From: Jeotgalibaca ciconiae
GTDB lineage: Bacteria; Bacillota; Bacilli; Lactobacillales; Aerococcaceae
Reading direction: 5' to 3'
Assembly: GCF_003955755.1 (NCBI RefSeq)
Contig: NZ_CP034465.1
Span: 2,226,001-2,290,000 of the forward strand
Length of the DNA: 64,000 nt
The notes under the pieces: generated by a model
Seen by the model: the letters and a program-made list of their open reading frames with translations, nothing else
Databases searched by the model: none
Told to the model about the DNA's origin: nothing
Part shown: positions 17,207 to 24,857 of the stretch, in pieces
Numbering within the stretch: the stretch's first letter is position 1
How the letters are laid out: each line of letters opens with the position of its first letter
Program-made: the position numbers and the translations under genes

Positions 17207-18435
17207 GTTTTGAAGAATTGCTTTCCAAACGTCGAAAAAAATACTTTAGTAAATTAAGTCGGTATTCCAAGTATGTTTTTAACGACCATTTTGTCATCGT
17301 ACTGTTTTTTTTACTAGGAGCATTAGCGTATCAATATTCAGAAGTATTAAAAACATTGACTAGTGAAAATGTTTTGGGACGTTTTATATGGGTAGTGGTT
17401 TTAACGTTTGCGCTTTTCTTTGGGAAATTAATGACCCTCGCTGAAAGAGCTGATCAAGTTTTTTTAGCGGTAAAAGAAATTCAATGGCAGCAGTATATTA
17501 AAAACGCAAAAAGAATGAGTATGTGGCTTCCTGGAGTGTTTTTATTATTGTTGACGGGAATGGCAATGCCAATTTTAATCATTGCGGGAAGAGGTCAATC
17601 GCTTGAGTTTGTTTTTATCGCTGCAATGTTGCTGCTCTTAAAGTGGTTTCATTTTGGAATCGAGGAACTTACGTTGCGAAGTGGAACAGGACCGATTGTG
17701 AGAATTCTCAAACATGGTTTTTTCCTGGCAAGCTTTTTGTTGTTACTGATAGCTTTTTTTGTACACAGCGGTATATCCCTTGTTGGAGCGGCTGTACTTA
17801 CCATTGCCTTTGATAGATGGCTCGTATACAGTGCTTTAAAAGAGTATGCCTTGTTGGATTGGGAAAAGCTTATTCAATCGGAAGAGAAACGTGTTTCGAA
17901 AATCAATCGTTTGATTAACTTATTTACAGATGTTCCAATTGTAAAAAATAAGGTGAAACGCAGAAAATATTTAGACCGTTTGATTAATAGGGTGGCGGGG
18001 AAAGAAAATCCTTATCAATATCTATACACCAGGATGTTTATGCGCGGTGCAGACTATTTAGGTTTATTTATTCGTTTGTCAGTCATTGGAATCGCTATTT
18101 TAACTTTTTCAACAATCAGCTATTTAAGTTTACTGATAAATGTGTTATTTTTATTTATCACGAGTTTTCAAATGATTCCTTTTTATTATGAATTAGATGA
18201 AAATATTTTAACGCAATTATATCCACAACCCATAACAAAAAAACGTTCCGGCTTTAAAAAGTTACTTAGCCAATTATTAGGGATTGATAGTGTGCTATTG
18301 GCTCTTGCAACGATGGCAGGATCCGGTATTTTAACTGGACTTGCTGCACTTGGATTAAATATTCTATTTTCCATCTTTTTTATCTTGTTTTATTTAGATA
18401 AAAGAACGACAAAACAGGATAGATTTGTTCATTAA
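17203..18435 (+). CDS. ecsB: ABC transporter permease EcsB
   Basis: A 410-residue integral membrane protein with hydrophobic segments in at least three groups (about 30-75, 105-145 and 165-205) and again at 285-330 and 365-405. Length and position match EcsB. It starts within the ecsA stop (ATGA). No terminator follows directly; the next 380 nt contain only hairpins. Confidence 0.9.
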   Translation: MSFEELLSKRRKKYFSKLSRYSKYVFNDHFVIVLFFLLGALAYQYSEVLKTLTSENVLGRFIWVVVLTFALFFGKLMTLAERADQVFLAVKEIQWQQYIKNAKRMSMWLPGVFLLLLTGMAMPILIIAGRGQSLEFVFIAAMLLLLKWFHFGIEELTLRSGTGPIVRILKHGFFLASFLLLLIAFFVHSGISLVGAAVLTIAFDRWLVYSALKEYALLDWEKLIQSEEKRVSKINRLINLFTDVPIVKNKVKRRKYLDRLINRVAGKENPYQYLYTRMFMRGADYLGLFIRLSVIGIAILTFSTISYLSLLINVLFLFITSFQMIPFYYELDENILTQLYPQPITKKRSGFKKLLSQLLGIDSVLLALATMAGSGILTGLAALGLNILFSIFFILFYLDKRTTKQDRFVH

Positions 18436-18814
18436 CAGAGCATCGAAGAAATTGTAAAGAAACAGTAACTATCTTTGCCTTGACGGAATAGGTAAATGAA
18501 CCTAAAATAAATGATAGATTATGCCTGTCATATGACGGGACGTTTTAGAGGCAAATAGATCGAAACAAGGACGGATAGCTGTAGATTAGGAATGAAGTGA
18601 CTTTTCCTGCATGTAGGTATGTATAAGAGGGAAAGGTCACTTTCGTTTCCATATAGACAACTTTTATAAATTTGAAAGTAGATGAGAATAAAAAGACTGA
18701 TTGGTATCTGTCGCTACTTTCAAATGAAAACTGGGCATTCCGTTCTCCAAATTCAATTCGTTGAGCAAAAGAATGCATCAATCAAGTAATGAGAATGAGT
18801 AAGGAATGAACAGA
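18436..18814. repeat. intergenic region with two hairpins
   Basis: No gene was seen. One hairpin pairs AAGTGACTTTTCC (18595-18607) with GGAAAGGTCACTT (18630-18642, one G-U pair). A second pairs ATTTGAAAGTAG (18670-18681) perfectly with CTACTTTCAAAT (18714-18725). The arms are loosely related (AAAGT/CTTTC cores), so this resembles the other tandem-hairpin sites. The ytmP promoter must lie in the last part, but no clear one was found. Confidence 0.6.
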
Positions 18815-19606
18815 ATGGACTATAAGATGGATTCGGGGTGGAAACTTCATCCCATTGGAGGAGATACGGGACATGCATACATGGGTGTACGTGCGGAAGA
18901 GAAGGTATTCTTGAAGCGCAATTCGTCACCTTTTTTAGCTGCGCTCTCGGTTGAAGGAATAACACCGCGTCTCATTTGGACGAAGCGAATCGGCAATGGA
19001 GATGTCATGACTGCCCAAGAATGGTTGAATGGAAGAGTACTGTATGGTGAAGAAATGCAGTCTGATGAAATTCTTTCTTTGTTACAAAAAATTCATTATT
19101 CAGAACATTTACTGAATATGCTTCGAAAAGTAAAAGGCCAAGTGTATGATCCTGAGATGTTCATACTTGATTATCTTGCCGAATTAGAGGAAGATTTGCG
19201 GACAAACACATTTCTGAATCAAGTCGTGTCTTATTTAGAGCGGACGCTTCATTATGTCAAAGGCGCGAAATATGCAGTCTGCCATGGCGATTTGAATCGC
19301 AAGAATTTTATTTTGACGAACGATGATCGCTTGTACTTGGTTGATTGGGAAATGGTGAAAATTGCTGATCCTATCTCGGATATCAGTATGATTCTTGTCA
19401 AATATGTGAATCCAGAGGACTGGGATGGCTGGTTAAATCGTTATGGAATTATTCAAACAGAAGAAGTCAAGATGAGTTTGGAATGGTATAGTTTGATGAA
19501 TCGCTTGATTTTAGCAAAACGCTACCACACCGCTGGAGAAAACATCAAGATGAACCAACAGATTTTATTTATGAAAGAAGCATTCGAAAATAGACTGCAC
19601 AAATAA
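18815..19606 (+). CDS. ytmP: YtmP-type phosphotransferase (choline/aminoglycoside kinase fold)
   Basis: A 263-residue protein of the APH/choline kinase fold. The catalytic motif is CHGDLNRKN and the metal-binding motif DWE lies 17 residues later. AAGGA at 18801-18805 is 9 nt from the ATG at 18815 but abuts the ATG at 18806, so the downstream one was chosen. It precedes trmB, as ytmP does in B. subtilis. The substrate is unknown; the fold suggests a small hydroxylated molecule phosphorylated with ATP. Confidence 0.85.
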   Translation: MDYKMDSGWKLHPIGGDTGHAYMGVRAEEKVFLKRNSSPFLAALSVEGITPRLIWTKRIGNGDVMTAQEWLNGRVLYGEEMQSDEILSLLQKIHYSEHLLNMLRKVKGQVYDPEMFILDYLAELEEDLRTNTFLNQVVSYLERTLHYVKGAKYAVCHGDLNRKNFILTNDDRLYLVDWEMVKIADPISDISMILVKYVNPEDWDGWLNRYGIIQTEEVKMSLEWYSLMNRLILAKRYHTAGENIKMNQQILFMKEAFENRLHK

Positions 19607-19648
19607 GAAAAGTAATTTTATAAAAGAAAGAAGCTTGTCGCTTCAATC

Positions 19649-19677
19649 ATAAGAACTCGCGAATAGCGAGTTCTTAT
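19649..19677. repeat. hairpin before trmB
   Basis: ATAAGAACTCGC (19649-19660) pairs perfectly with GCGAGTTCTTAT (19666-19677), ending 7 nt before the trmB Shine-Dalgarno sequence. There is no T-run, so it is not a classical terminator; it may influence trmB mRNA processing or translation. Confidence 0.5.
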
Positions 19678-19695
19678 CAGTAAATGGAGGAAGAA

Positions 19696-20337
19696 ATGAG
19701 AGTAAGAAATAAACCGTGGGCTGCAGAAAAATTGGCAGCTCATCCGAATTATGTCGTAACAAATCCAACAGAATTAAAAGGAAAATGGAATGAACATTTT
19801 GAAAAGAACCAACCGATCCATATCGAAGTTGGTTCTGGAAAAGGTCAGTTTATTGTCGGAATGGCAAAAATGCATCCGGATATAAATTTTATTGGTATCG
19901 AACTGCAAACGAGTGTTGCTGTGATGGCATTGGATAAAATTTTGGAAGCTGAATTACCAAATGTGAAACTGTTGAATACAGACGGTGGATTAATTTCTGA
20001 TTATTTTGAAGCTGGGGAAATTGATCGAGTTTTCTTGAATTTTTCAGATCCGTGGCCAAAAACGAAGCATGAGAAAAGAAGGTTAACGCACCGCTCTTTC
20101 TTGGAGAATTATCAAACGATATTAAAGCCAAAAGGTGAAGTGCATTTTAAAACGGACAATCAAGGTTTGTTTGAATATTCGTTAGCCAGTTTTTCACAGT
20201 TTGGTATGGTTCTGGATCAAATATGGCTTGACTTGCATGCATCTGATTTTGAAGGAAATGTAAGGACAGAATACGAAGAAAAGTTTTCTGCAAAAGGACA
20301 GCCCATTTATCGAGTAGAAGCTCATTTTGTAAATTAA
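19696..20337 (+). CDS. trmB: tRNA (guanine-N7-)-methyltransferase
   Basis: A 213-residue SAM-dependent enzyme that makes m7G46 in tRNA. The SAM site is [26 protein letters not shown] is the family hallmark. The start MRVRNKPWA, 5 nt after TGGAGG, was preferred over the ATG four codons upstream that overlaps the ribosome site. It follows ytmP after a hairpin without U-tract. Confidence 0.95.
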   Translation: MRVRNKPWAAEKLAAHPNYVVTNPTELKGKWNEHFEKNQPIHIEVGSGKGQFIVGMAKMHPDINFIGIELQTSVAVMALDKILEAELPNVKLLNTDGGLISDYFEAGEIDRVFLNFSDPWPKTKHEKRRLTHRSFLENYQTILKPKGEVHFKTDNQGLFEYSLASFSQFGMVLDQIWLDLHASDFEGNVRTEYEEKFSAKGQPIYRVEAHFVN

Positions 20338-20340
20338 TTC

Positions 20341-20516
20341 AAAAAGAGAGTGGGAAAAAAGGCGTTCAGCCCCGAATCACTGGAGCGAATAAGCGCAAGA
20401 TGGTTGCAGACCATCTGAGCATGATTCGTGAAGTGGACGTCGGGGCTGCCTTTTTGAGCACATTTACGCTACATTATTCGGGTATAGGAAAGAGGCTGGG
20501 AGTTTTTTCCCAGCCC
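20341..20516 (+). repeat. 176-bp element, copy 1
   Basis: This stretch is identical, base for base, to the complement of 45492-45667. It lies 3 nt after trmB. It can fold: CAGCCCCGA pairs with TCGGGGCTG, enclosing GAATCA/TGATTC and AGATGGT/ACCATCT, and it ends in a terminator GGCTGGGA/TCCCAGCC plus T-run. No open reading frame of note. It is either a mobile repeat or a structured RNA gene. Confidence 0.85.
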
Positions 20517-20523
20517 TTTTTTC

Positions 20524-20683
20524 GTAGACTAGGGGATTATAAGTTCAGCCATCAATGTCTAGCTCCCAAGTCCTGACCTAGTGAAAAAAAAGATAAATTT
20601 GCCCCATTGCGCGCTTCGCTGCTCATTCAGGGTCAAATTTCCTATTTTTTCATAGGTCAAGGCGGACTTGTCCGCTTTTCTTA
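20524..20683 (+). repeat. long-hairpin repeat element, copy B (short form)
   Basis: It starts directly after the T-run closing the 176-bp element and ends in GCGGAC-TT-GTCCGC-TTTTCTTA. It is followed without gap by copy C. Confidence 0.88.
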
Positions 20684-20841
20684 TAGACTAGGGGATTATA
20701 AGTTCAGCCATCAATGTCTAGCTCCCAAGTCCTGACCTAGTGAAAAAAAGATAAATTTGCCCCATTGCGCGCTTCGCTGCTCATTCAGGGTCAAATTTCC
20801 TATTTTTTCATAGGTCAAGGCGGACTTGTCCGCTTTTCTTA
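20684..20841 (+). repeat. long-hairpin repeat element, copy C (short form)
   Basis: A direct tandem copy of copy B; the only difference noticed is in the length of one A-run. A frame of 88 codons starting at 20765 is entirely made of this repeat and downstream hairpins and is not a gene. Confidence 0.88.
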
Positions 20842-20893
20842 TAGTAGAGAGTTATATATTTTTAACGAGACGTTCAAACTGGATTGTGAGACT

Positions 20894-21008
20894 GAACATC
20901 TTTATTTTCAAAAAATAAAGATGTTCGATAAAGAATTTAGCGTTGAACAGCTTTATTCTCATGAAATAACGACCTTCAGGCTGGAAACCGAGCTTGAAGA
21001 TCGTTATT
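20894..21008. repeat. tandem hairpins inside the repeat island
   Basis: GAACATCTTTATTTT (20894-20908) pairs perfectly with its complement at 20912-20926 across a 3-nt loop. A second hairpin pairs 20965-20982 with 20991-21008 (two G-U pairs). The two arm sequences are not clearly related to each other. The site lies between copies C and D of the long-hairpin element. Confidence 0.75.
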
Positions 21009-21049
21009 ATTGGATTCTCTATTTTTCATAGGTCAAGACGGACTTGGAA

Positions 21050-21268
21050 GCTTTTCCAAGTAGGGTAGAGTAAAATATTTCTGCTATCACTGTCTAGCTT
21101 CCAAGTCCTGACCTACTGAGAAAAAGATAAGTTTGTCCCATTGCGCGCTTCGCTGCTCGCTAACGCATATCATTCGACTAACCCGCTGAAGCGTGAAGTC
21201 TCCTGACAATTCAGGGCCAAATTTCCTATTTTTTCATAGGTCAAGACGGACTTGGAAGCTTTTCCAAA
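21050..21268 (+). repeat. long-hairpin repeat element, copy D (diverged long form)
   Basis: A diverged copy with the long-form loop. The upstream arm reads AGCTTCCAAGTCC and the downstream arm GGACTTGGAAGCT, a perfect 13-bp match that differs from the other copies, and the closing hairpin is TTGGAA-GCTT-TTCCAA. A partial second tail with the same closing hairpin precedes it at 21025-21051. Confidence 0.8.
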
Positions 21269-21282
21269 AGATGCTTTATTTA

Positions 21283-21633
21283 TTAAAGTTTATAGATATC
21301 CAAGATCGTACCTGTGTAAGCATCTGCCATAAATTCATATTGGATTAATTCATCATTTTCTTTACGAGAAATTCCTCCGTAATACACATCTGTTTCAGAT
21401 GAAAAGCGGGTAAGTGGAACAGGGTGTAACTCAATCCAGGAGCCTTCGATTGGTCCATCTGCAAGAAACATTTTTTTAACACTATCAAGTATCCGGTCGC
21501 CGTTTACTTTTTTCTTTTTGCCCAAAAATAAAGCGGTAAGAGATGAACCGATTACAAGACCTGATCCAAACAGAACGCCAGCGATAATGGCTTCTTTATT
21601 TTTGTCGTAAAAATTTTGTTTTCTAAAAAGCAT
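21283..21633 (-). CDS. small membrane-anchored protein, PepSY-like C terminus
   Basis: A 116-residue protein with a hydrophobic segment at about 16-38 followed by KKKK, so the C-terminal two thirds are probably extracytoplasmic. The end, YEFMADAYTGTILDIYKL, resembles the last strand of PepSY/YpeB-type domains (vDA-tG-vl). A GGAGGG site precedes the ATG. It is divergent from pepA. I do not recognise a specific family with confidence; PepSY domains often inhibit or assist extracellular proteases. Confidence 0.6.
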   Translation of the reverse strand: MLFRKQNFYDKNKEAIIAGVLFGSGLVIGSSLTALFLGKKKKVNGDRILDSVKKMFLADGPIEGSWIELHPVPLTRFSSETDVYYGGISRKENDELIQYEFMADAYTGTILDIYKL

Positions 21634-21790
21634 CCTAATTCCCTCCTAGCAGGTCATTTCTAAACATAGTATAGCATAAAGGTTCAATAACATTCTACTT
21701 GAAAGAATGGATTCTCGGATGTGTCTTATTGCCGGTTTATCGTCATTTCTGTATAATGAAAAGAGAGATTCGTTTAAAAGTCAAAATAAG

Positions 21791-21848
21791 AGGAGGAAGA
21801 AAGAAATAAGAACCATTTCTTATGACTTTCCAACATATTAATGAATGA
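21791..21848 (+). promoter_or_regulatory. pepA leader with short upstream frame
   Basis: AGGAGGAAG (21791-21799) is about 45 nt from the pepA ATG. Between them are a hairpin (ATAAGAA-CCAT-TTCTTAT) and a frame ATG...TGA at 21822-21848 encoding MTFQHINE, whose stop overlaps the pepA start. No ribosome site lies close to the pepA ATG, so translation may be coupled or the hairpin may shorten the distance. Confidence 0.4.
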
Positions 21849-22917
21849 TAAGACCTTTCAATTGATTAAAGATTTAACTGAAATACAAGGGACGAGCGGG
21901 AATGAACGCAACGTCCGTAATTATATGCGTGAAAAAATGGAACCACTTGTGGATTATATTGAAACAGATGGTTTGGGCGGTATTTTTGGCGTGCGTGAAA
22001 GCAAAGAAGCGGGCGCGCCTCGAATCATGGTAGCCGCTCATATGGATGAAGTTGGTTTCATGGTTTCTCAGATTACGAGCAATGGTTTATTAAAAGTCGT
22101 TCCCTTAGGCGGCTGGAATCCGTATGTGGTGTCTGCACAACGATTCACTTTACAAACAAGAGAACAAGATATACCGGTTATCTCTTCTTCAGTACCCCCT
22201 CATTTATTGCGTGGAGGTGCCGATAAAGCGGACGTAAAAGTAGAAGATATTCTATTTGATGCTGGTTTTGATTCAGAAGAAGAAGCATTGGAATTTGGTG
22301 TTCGCCCGGGCGACGCAATTGTTCCACAAGTAGAAACCATTTGGACAGCGAATAAAAAGAAAATTATTTCAAAAGCTTGGGATAATCGCTATGGAAATAC
22401 GGTTGTAATAGAAGCGTTAGAAGCTTTAAAAGATGAAACATTGCCTAACACTTTTATTGCAGGTGGGAATGTTCAAGAAGAAGTAGGGTTGCGAGGTACA
22501 AAAGGTGCTGTTCATCAATTGCAGCCAGATCTATTCTTCGCAGTGGATTGTTCACCGGCAAACGATTTACAATCGAAAAAAGGTACCTTTGGTCATTTAG
22601 GAGAAGGATTCTTGCTGCGTCTACAAGATCCAGGAATGATTACACTTCGCGGCATGCGTGAATTCTTGTTGGATACAGCTGAGACACATCATATTCCTTA
22701 TCAATACTTTGTATCAAAAGGAGGAACAGATGCGGGAGCTGCTCATCAAATGAATAACGGAATTCCGAGTGCTGTCATTGGTGTTTGTGCACGGTATATC
22801 CATACCCACCAAACAATGTTCCATATTGACGATTATGAAGCTGCCAAAGAAATGGTTATTCAAGTGGCAAAGACATTGGATAAGAGTACCTATGAAACGA
22901 TTATGAAAAGAAACTAA
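21841..22917 (+). CDS. pepA: M42-family glutamyl aminopeptidase
   Basis: A 358-residue metallo-aminopeptidase closely resembling PepA of lactic acid bacteria, which removes N-terminal Glu/Asp. Metal-site regions: AAHMDEVGFM, WDNRYG, VQEEVGLRG with the catalytic Glu, and VDCSPA. GGTDAGAAH and the late ARYIHTHQT are conserved. The first residue is supported by alignment of IQGTSGNER with family N termini, but the Shine-Dalgarno sequence is far upstream. It is followed by ytpP after 17 nt. Confidence 0.93.
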   Translation: MNDKTFQLIKDLTEIQGTSGNERNVRNYMREKMEPLVDYIETDGLGGIFGVRESKEAGAPRIMVAAHMDEVGFMVSQITSNGLLKVVPLGGWNPYVVSAQRFTLQTREQDIPVISSSVPPHLLRGGADKADVKVEDILFDAGFDSEEEALEFGVRPGDAIVPQVETIWTANKKKIISKAWDNRYGNTVVIEALEALKDETLPNTFIAGGNVQEEVGLRGTKGAVHQLQPDLFFAVDCSPANDLQSKKGTFGHLGEGFLLRLQDPGMITLRGMREFLLDTAETHHIPYQYFVSKGGTDAGAAHQMNNGIPSAVIGVCARYIHTHQTMFHIDDYEAAKEMVIQVAKTLDKSTYETIMKRN

Positions 22918-22934
22918 GGAAAGCAGGGGAAGTT

Positions 22935-23264
22935 ATGAAATTATTAACAAATACAGAAGAAGCAGCAAAGCTGAAACAAGAAGAACGCGTTGTTTTTATG
23001 TTTACAACTACTTGGTGTGGAGATTGTACATTCATCAAACCATTTATCCCAGAAATTGAAAAGAACTTTCCAGAATTTACTTTTATAGAAGTAGACCGTG
23101 ATCAACATTTGGATTTTGCGGAAGAATTATCCATTATGGGAATTCCAAGTTTTGTTGCATATCATAACAATGATATTGTGGGCCGCTTTATTTCGAAGGA
23201 TCGCAAAACACAAGAGCAAATCGAAGATTTTCTAAAAGAAGTAAATGAGACAATTGCAAATTAA
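22935..23264 (+). CDS. ytpP: thioredoxin-like protein YtpP
   Basis: A 109-residue thioredoxin-fold protein. The redox motif is WCGDC (about 31-35), and IPSF supplies the cis-proline. It lies between pepA and ytpR, as ytpP does in Bacillus. A thiol-disulfide role in the cytoplasm is likely; WCGDC instead of WCGPC suggests a specialised function. Confidence 0.9.
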   Translation: MKLLTNTEEAAKLKQEERVVFMFTTTWCGDCTFIKPFIPEIEKNFPEFTFIEVDRDQHLDFAEELSIMGIPSFVAYHNNDIVGRFISKDRKTQEQIEDFLKEVNETIAN

Positions 23265-23296
23265 TAAAAATAGAATGATTGTAAGGAGTAAGAATT

Positions 23297-23911
23297 ATGT
23301 GGCTGAGTTTTTATAACAAAGAAGTAGGTTGGGATGTCTTATCATTAACGAGAGGAGAAATAACTCGTGATGAATTGGCGACAGAATCTGTTGGCAATGT
23401 AACGCGCATTTTCAATAAGGAAACAGACGAAACCATAAGTTTTAATATTTTTGCTATTTCAGAAAGCTTTTTACCAAATGGGAATGGACCGGTTTTATTG
23501 TCTGTTGAACAGCTTACAAAGGTAAATGAGTTGATTAAAACGGCAGGCTTCAAGGATGAAATTATTGTTTCCAATGAGCCGAAATTTGTTATAGGATATG
23601 TAAAAGAATGTGTTCCCCATGAAGATTCCGATCACTTGTCGATTACACAAACAGAAGTAGATAATGGTGAAGTACTGCAGATTGTATGCGGCGCTGCAAA
23701 TATTCGTAAAGGACAAAAAGTTGTTGTCGCAAAACCAGGAGCGGTGATGAATGATGGCTTGATTATTTGGCCGGGCGAATTACGCGGTGTGAAAAGTAAT
23801 GGCATGATTTGTTCCGCAAAAGAATTAGGAGTAGAGAATCCGACGGGCAAAAAAGGGATTCTAGTTTTAGATGAAAACGCAGAGACTGGGAAAGCATTTT
23901 TCGAAAAATAA
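23297..23911 (+). CDS. ytpR: YtpR-type tRNA-binding domain protein
   Basis: A 204-residue protein with an N-terminal DUF4479 region (about 1-85) and a C-terminal tRNA-binding OB-fold (about 90-200) resembling the N-terminal domain of PheT, including QIVCGAANIRKGQKVVVA and GVKSNGMICS. It is a stand-alone relative of the phenylalanyl-tRNA synthetase beta chain. AAGGAG precedes the ATG. The molecular role is not known. Confidence 0.9.
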   Translation: MWLSFYNKEVGWDVLSLTRGEITRDELATESVGNVTRIFNKETDETISFNIFAISESFLPNGNGPVLLSVEQLTKVNELIKTAGFKDEIIVSNEPKFVIGYVKECVPHEDSDHLSITQTEVDNGEVLQIVCGAANIRKGQKVVVAKPGAVMNDGLIIWPGELRGVKSNGMICSAKELGVENPTGKKGILVLDENAETGKAFFEK

Positions 23912-23940
23912 ATTAATCGAAAGAAGGGGGAGCGGCTTCC

Positions 23941-24600
23941 ATGGTTCATGATCAATCGAAAGAAGGTAAACGTGCGAATCCTTTGCAACACAAGACCTTT
24001 CCTAATTATTTAGTTAGCAAGCAAGAGGGTGAAAAGCAAACTGTTAAAGATGAAACTACACAGAGTTCTTCTTTTATTGCTGATGGACTGTTGGATGCGA
24101 CGCCTTCAGTTCCTTTCTTGCGAAACGGAAAAGACCTCTTTGCGGATCACCATCGCGATACCAAGCAAGAAGAACAAGCTCAAAAAGATTATTTTGCAGA
24201 AGAGAAGAAACGTTTTAACAAAGAAAAGTGGGTTCAAAAAAAATCTCAAACATTTTCACTTTACAAAAGCCGCAGACCCTTTAAACCAACCGAAGTACCC
24301 TCTTTATGGAATTCACTTTCTTATAAAGAAGAAAAAGCAAGTACCATAAATTACCAGCAAATCAAGGAGGAACTGACGATTCCAAATGAAGATTTGATTT
24401 TACTTGATTTGAATCCACCTAAAGATGAAGAGATAAAAAAAGCAGCTTCAGAAGGAAATCCAACAACAAAAACAAAAAAAGCATTGCATCGCTCACTGAG
24501 TGGAATAATGGAACAGGAACGAATTCAAAATAACCGTCAGTCTGAAACAATTCGTCCAGATAAGCCAAATTATAATGGATTTAATTCTTTTTTTGAATAG
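23941..24600 (+). CDS. unrecognised hydrophilic protein
   Basis: A 219-residue, strongly hydrophilic protein rich in Lys, Glu, Gln and Ser with no membrane segment and little predicted order. A strong GGGGGAG site precedes the ATG, 29 nt after ytpR, so it is probably real and co-transcribed. In Bacillus the position between ytpR and murC is held by the DNA translocase SftA (YtpS), whose N-terminal part is also hydrophilic and poorly conserved. The present protein has no FtsK motor; it could be a reduced remnant of such a gene or an unrelated protein. Confidence 0.6.
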   Translation: MVHDQSKEGKRANPLQHKTFPNYLVSKQEGEKQTVKDETTQSSSFIADGLLDATPSVPFLRNGKDLFADHHRDTKQEEQAQKDYFAEEKKRFNKEKWVQKKSQTFSLYKSRRPFKPTEVPSLWNSLSYKEEKASTINYQQIKEELTIPNEDLILLDLNPPKDEEIKKAASEGNPTTKTKKALHRSLSGIMEQERIQNNRQSETIRPDKPNYNGFNSFFE

Positions 24601-24701
24601 CTTATGGATAGGAAGAGTACCCTGCTTACTTGTTTTTTTGAGTGAACATGGTATACTTTCGAGGTGTATTTTTTTAGGTTAACATACCTATATATAAATA
24701 A

Positions 24702-24710
24702 TGCTATAAT
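24702..24710 (+). promoter_or_regulatory. extended -10 promoter of murC
   Basis: TG-C-TATAAT lies about 148 nt upstream of the murC start. Confidence 0.6.
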
Positions 24711-24728
24711 ATTAGGAAAATGTTTCTG

Positions 24729-24791
24729 CTGCTTACCATTGAACGTAAGCAGAGATGTCATCTTTCTTTGGAATTTTTTTAAAAATTCCAA
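24729..24791 (+). promoter_or_regulatory. structured murC leader
   Basis: The transcript begins with CTGCTTAC (24729-24736) paired to GTAAGCAG (24745-24752), then a 24-nt perfect palindrome (24768-24791) made of TTGGAATTTTT and its complement. The region to the murC ribosome site has no gene. Confidence 0.5.
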
Positions 24792-24857
24792 TTAAATAAA
24801 TAACAAAAGCAATGAACCACCTACGACGAATTGTTTTATAATTAGTGGAGGAATACG

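Noticed and set aside
20765-21031. Open frame of 88 codons starting MRASLLIQGQIS
   Set aside because: It translates repeat copy C and the adjacent hairpins. The same peptide start recurs at 39138 because that is another copy of the repeat. No ribosome site or coding pattern.
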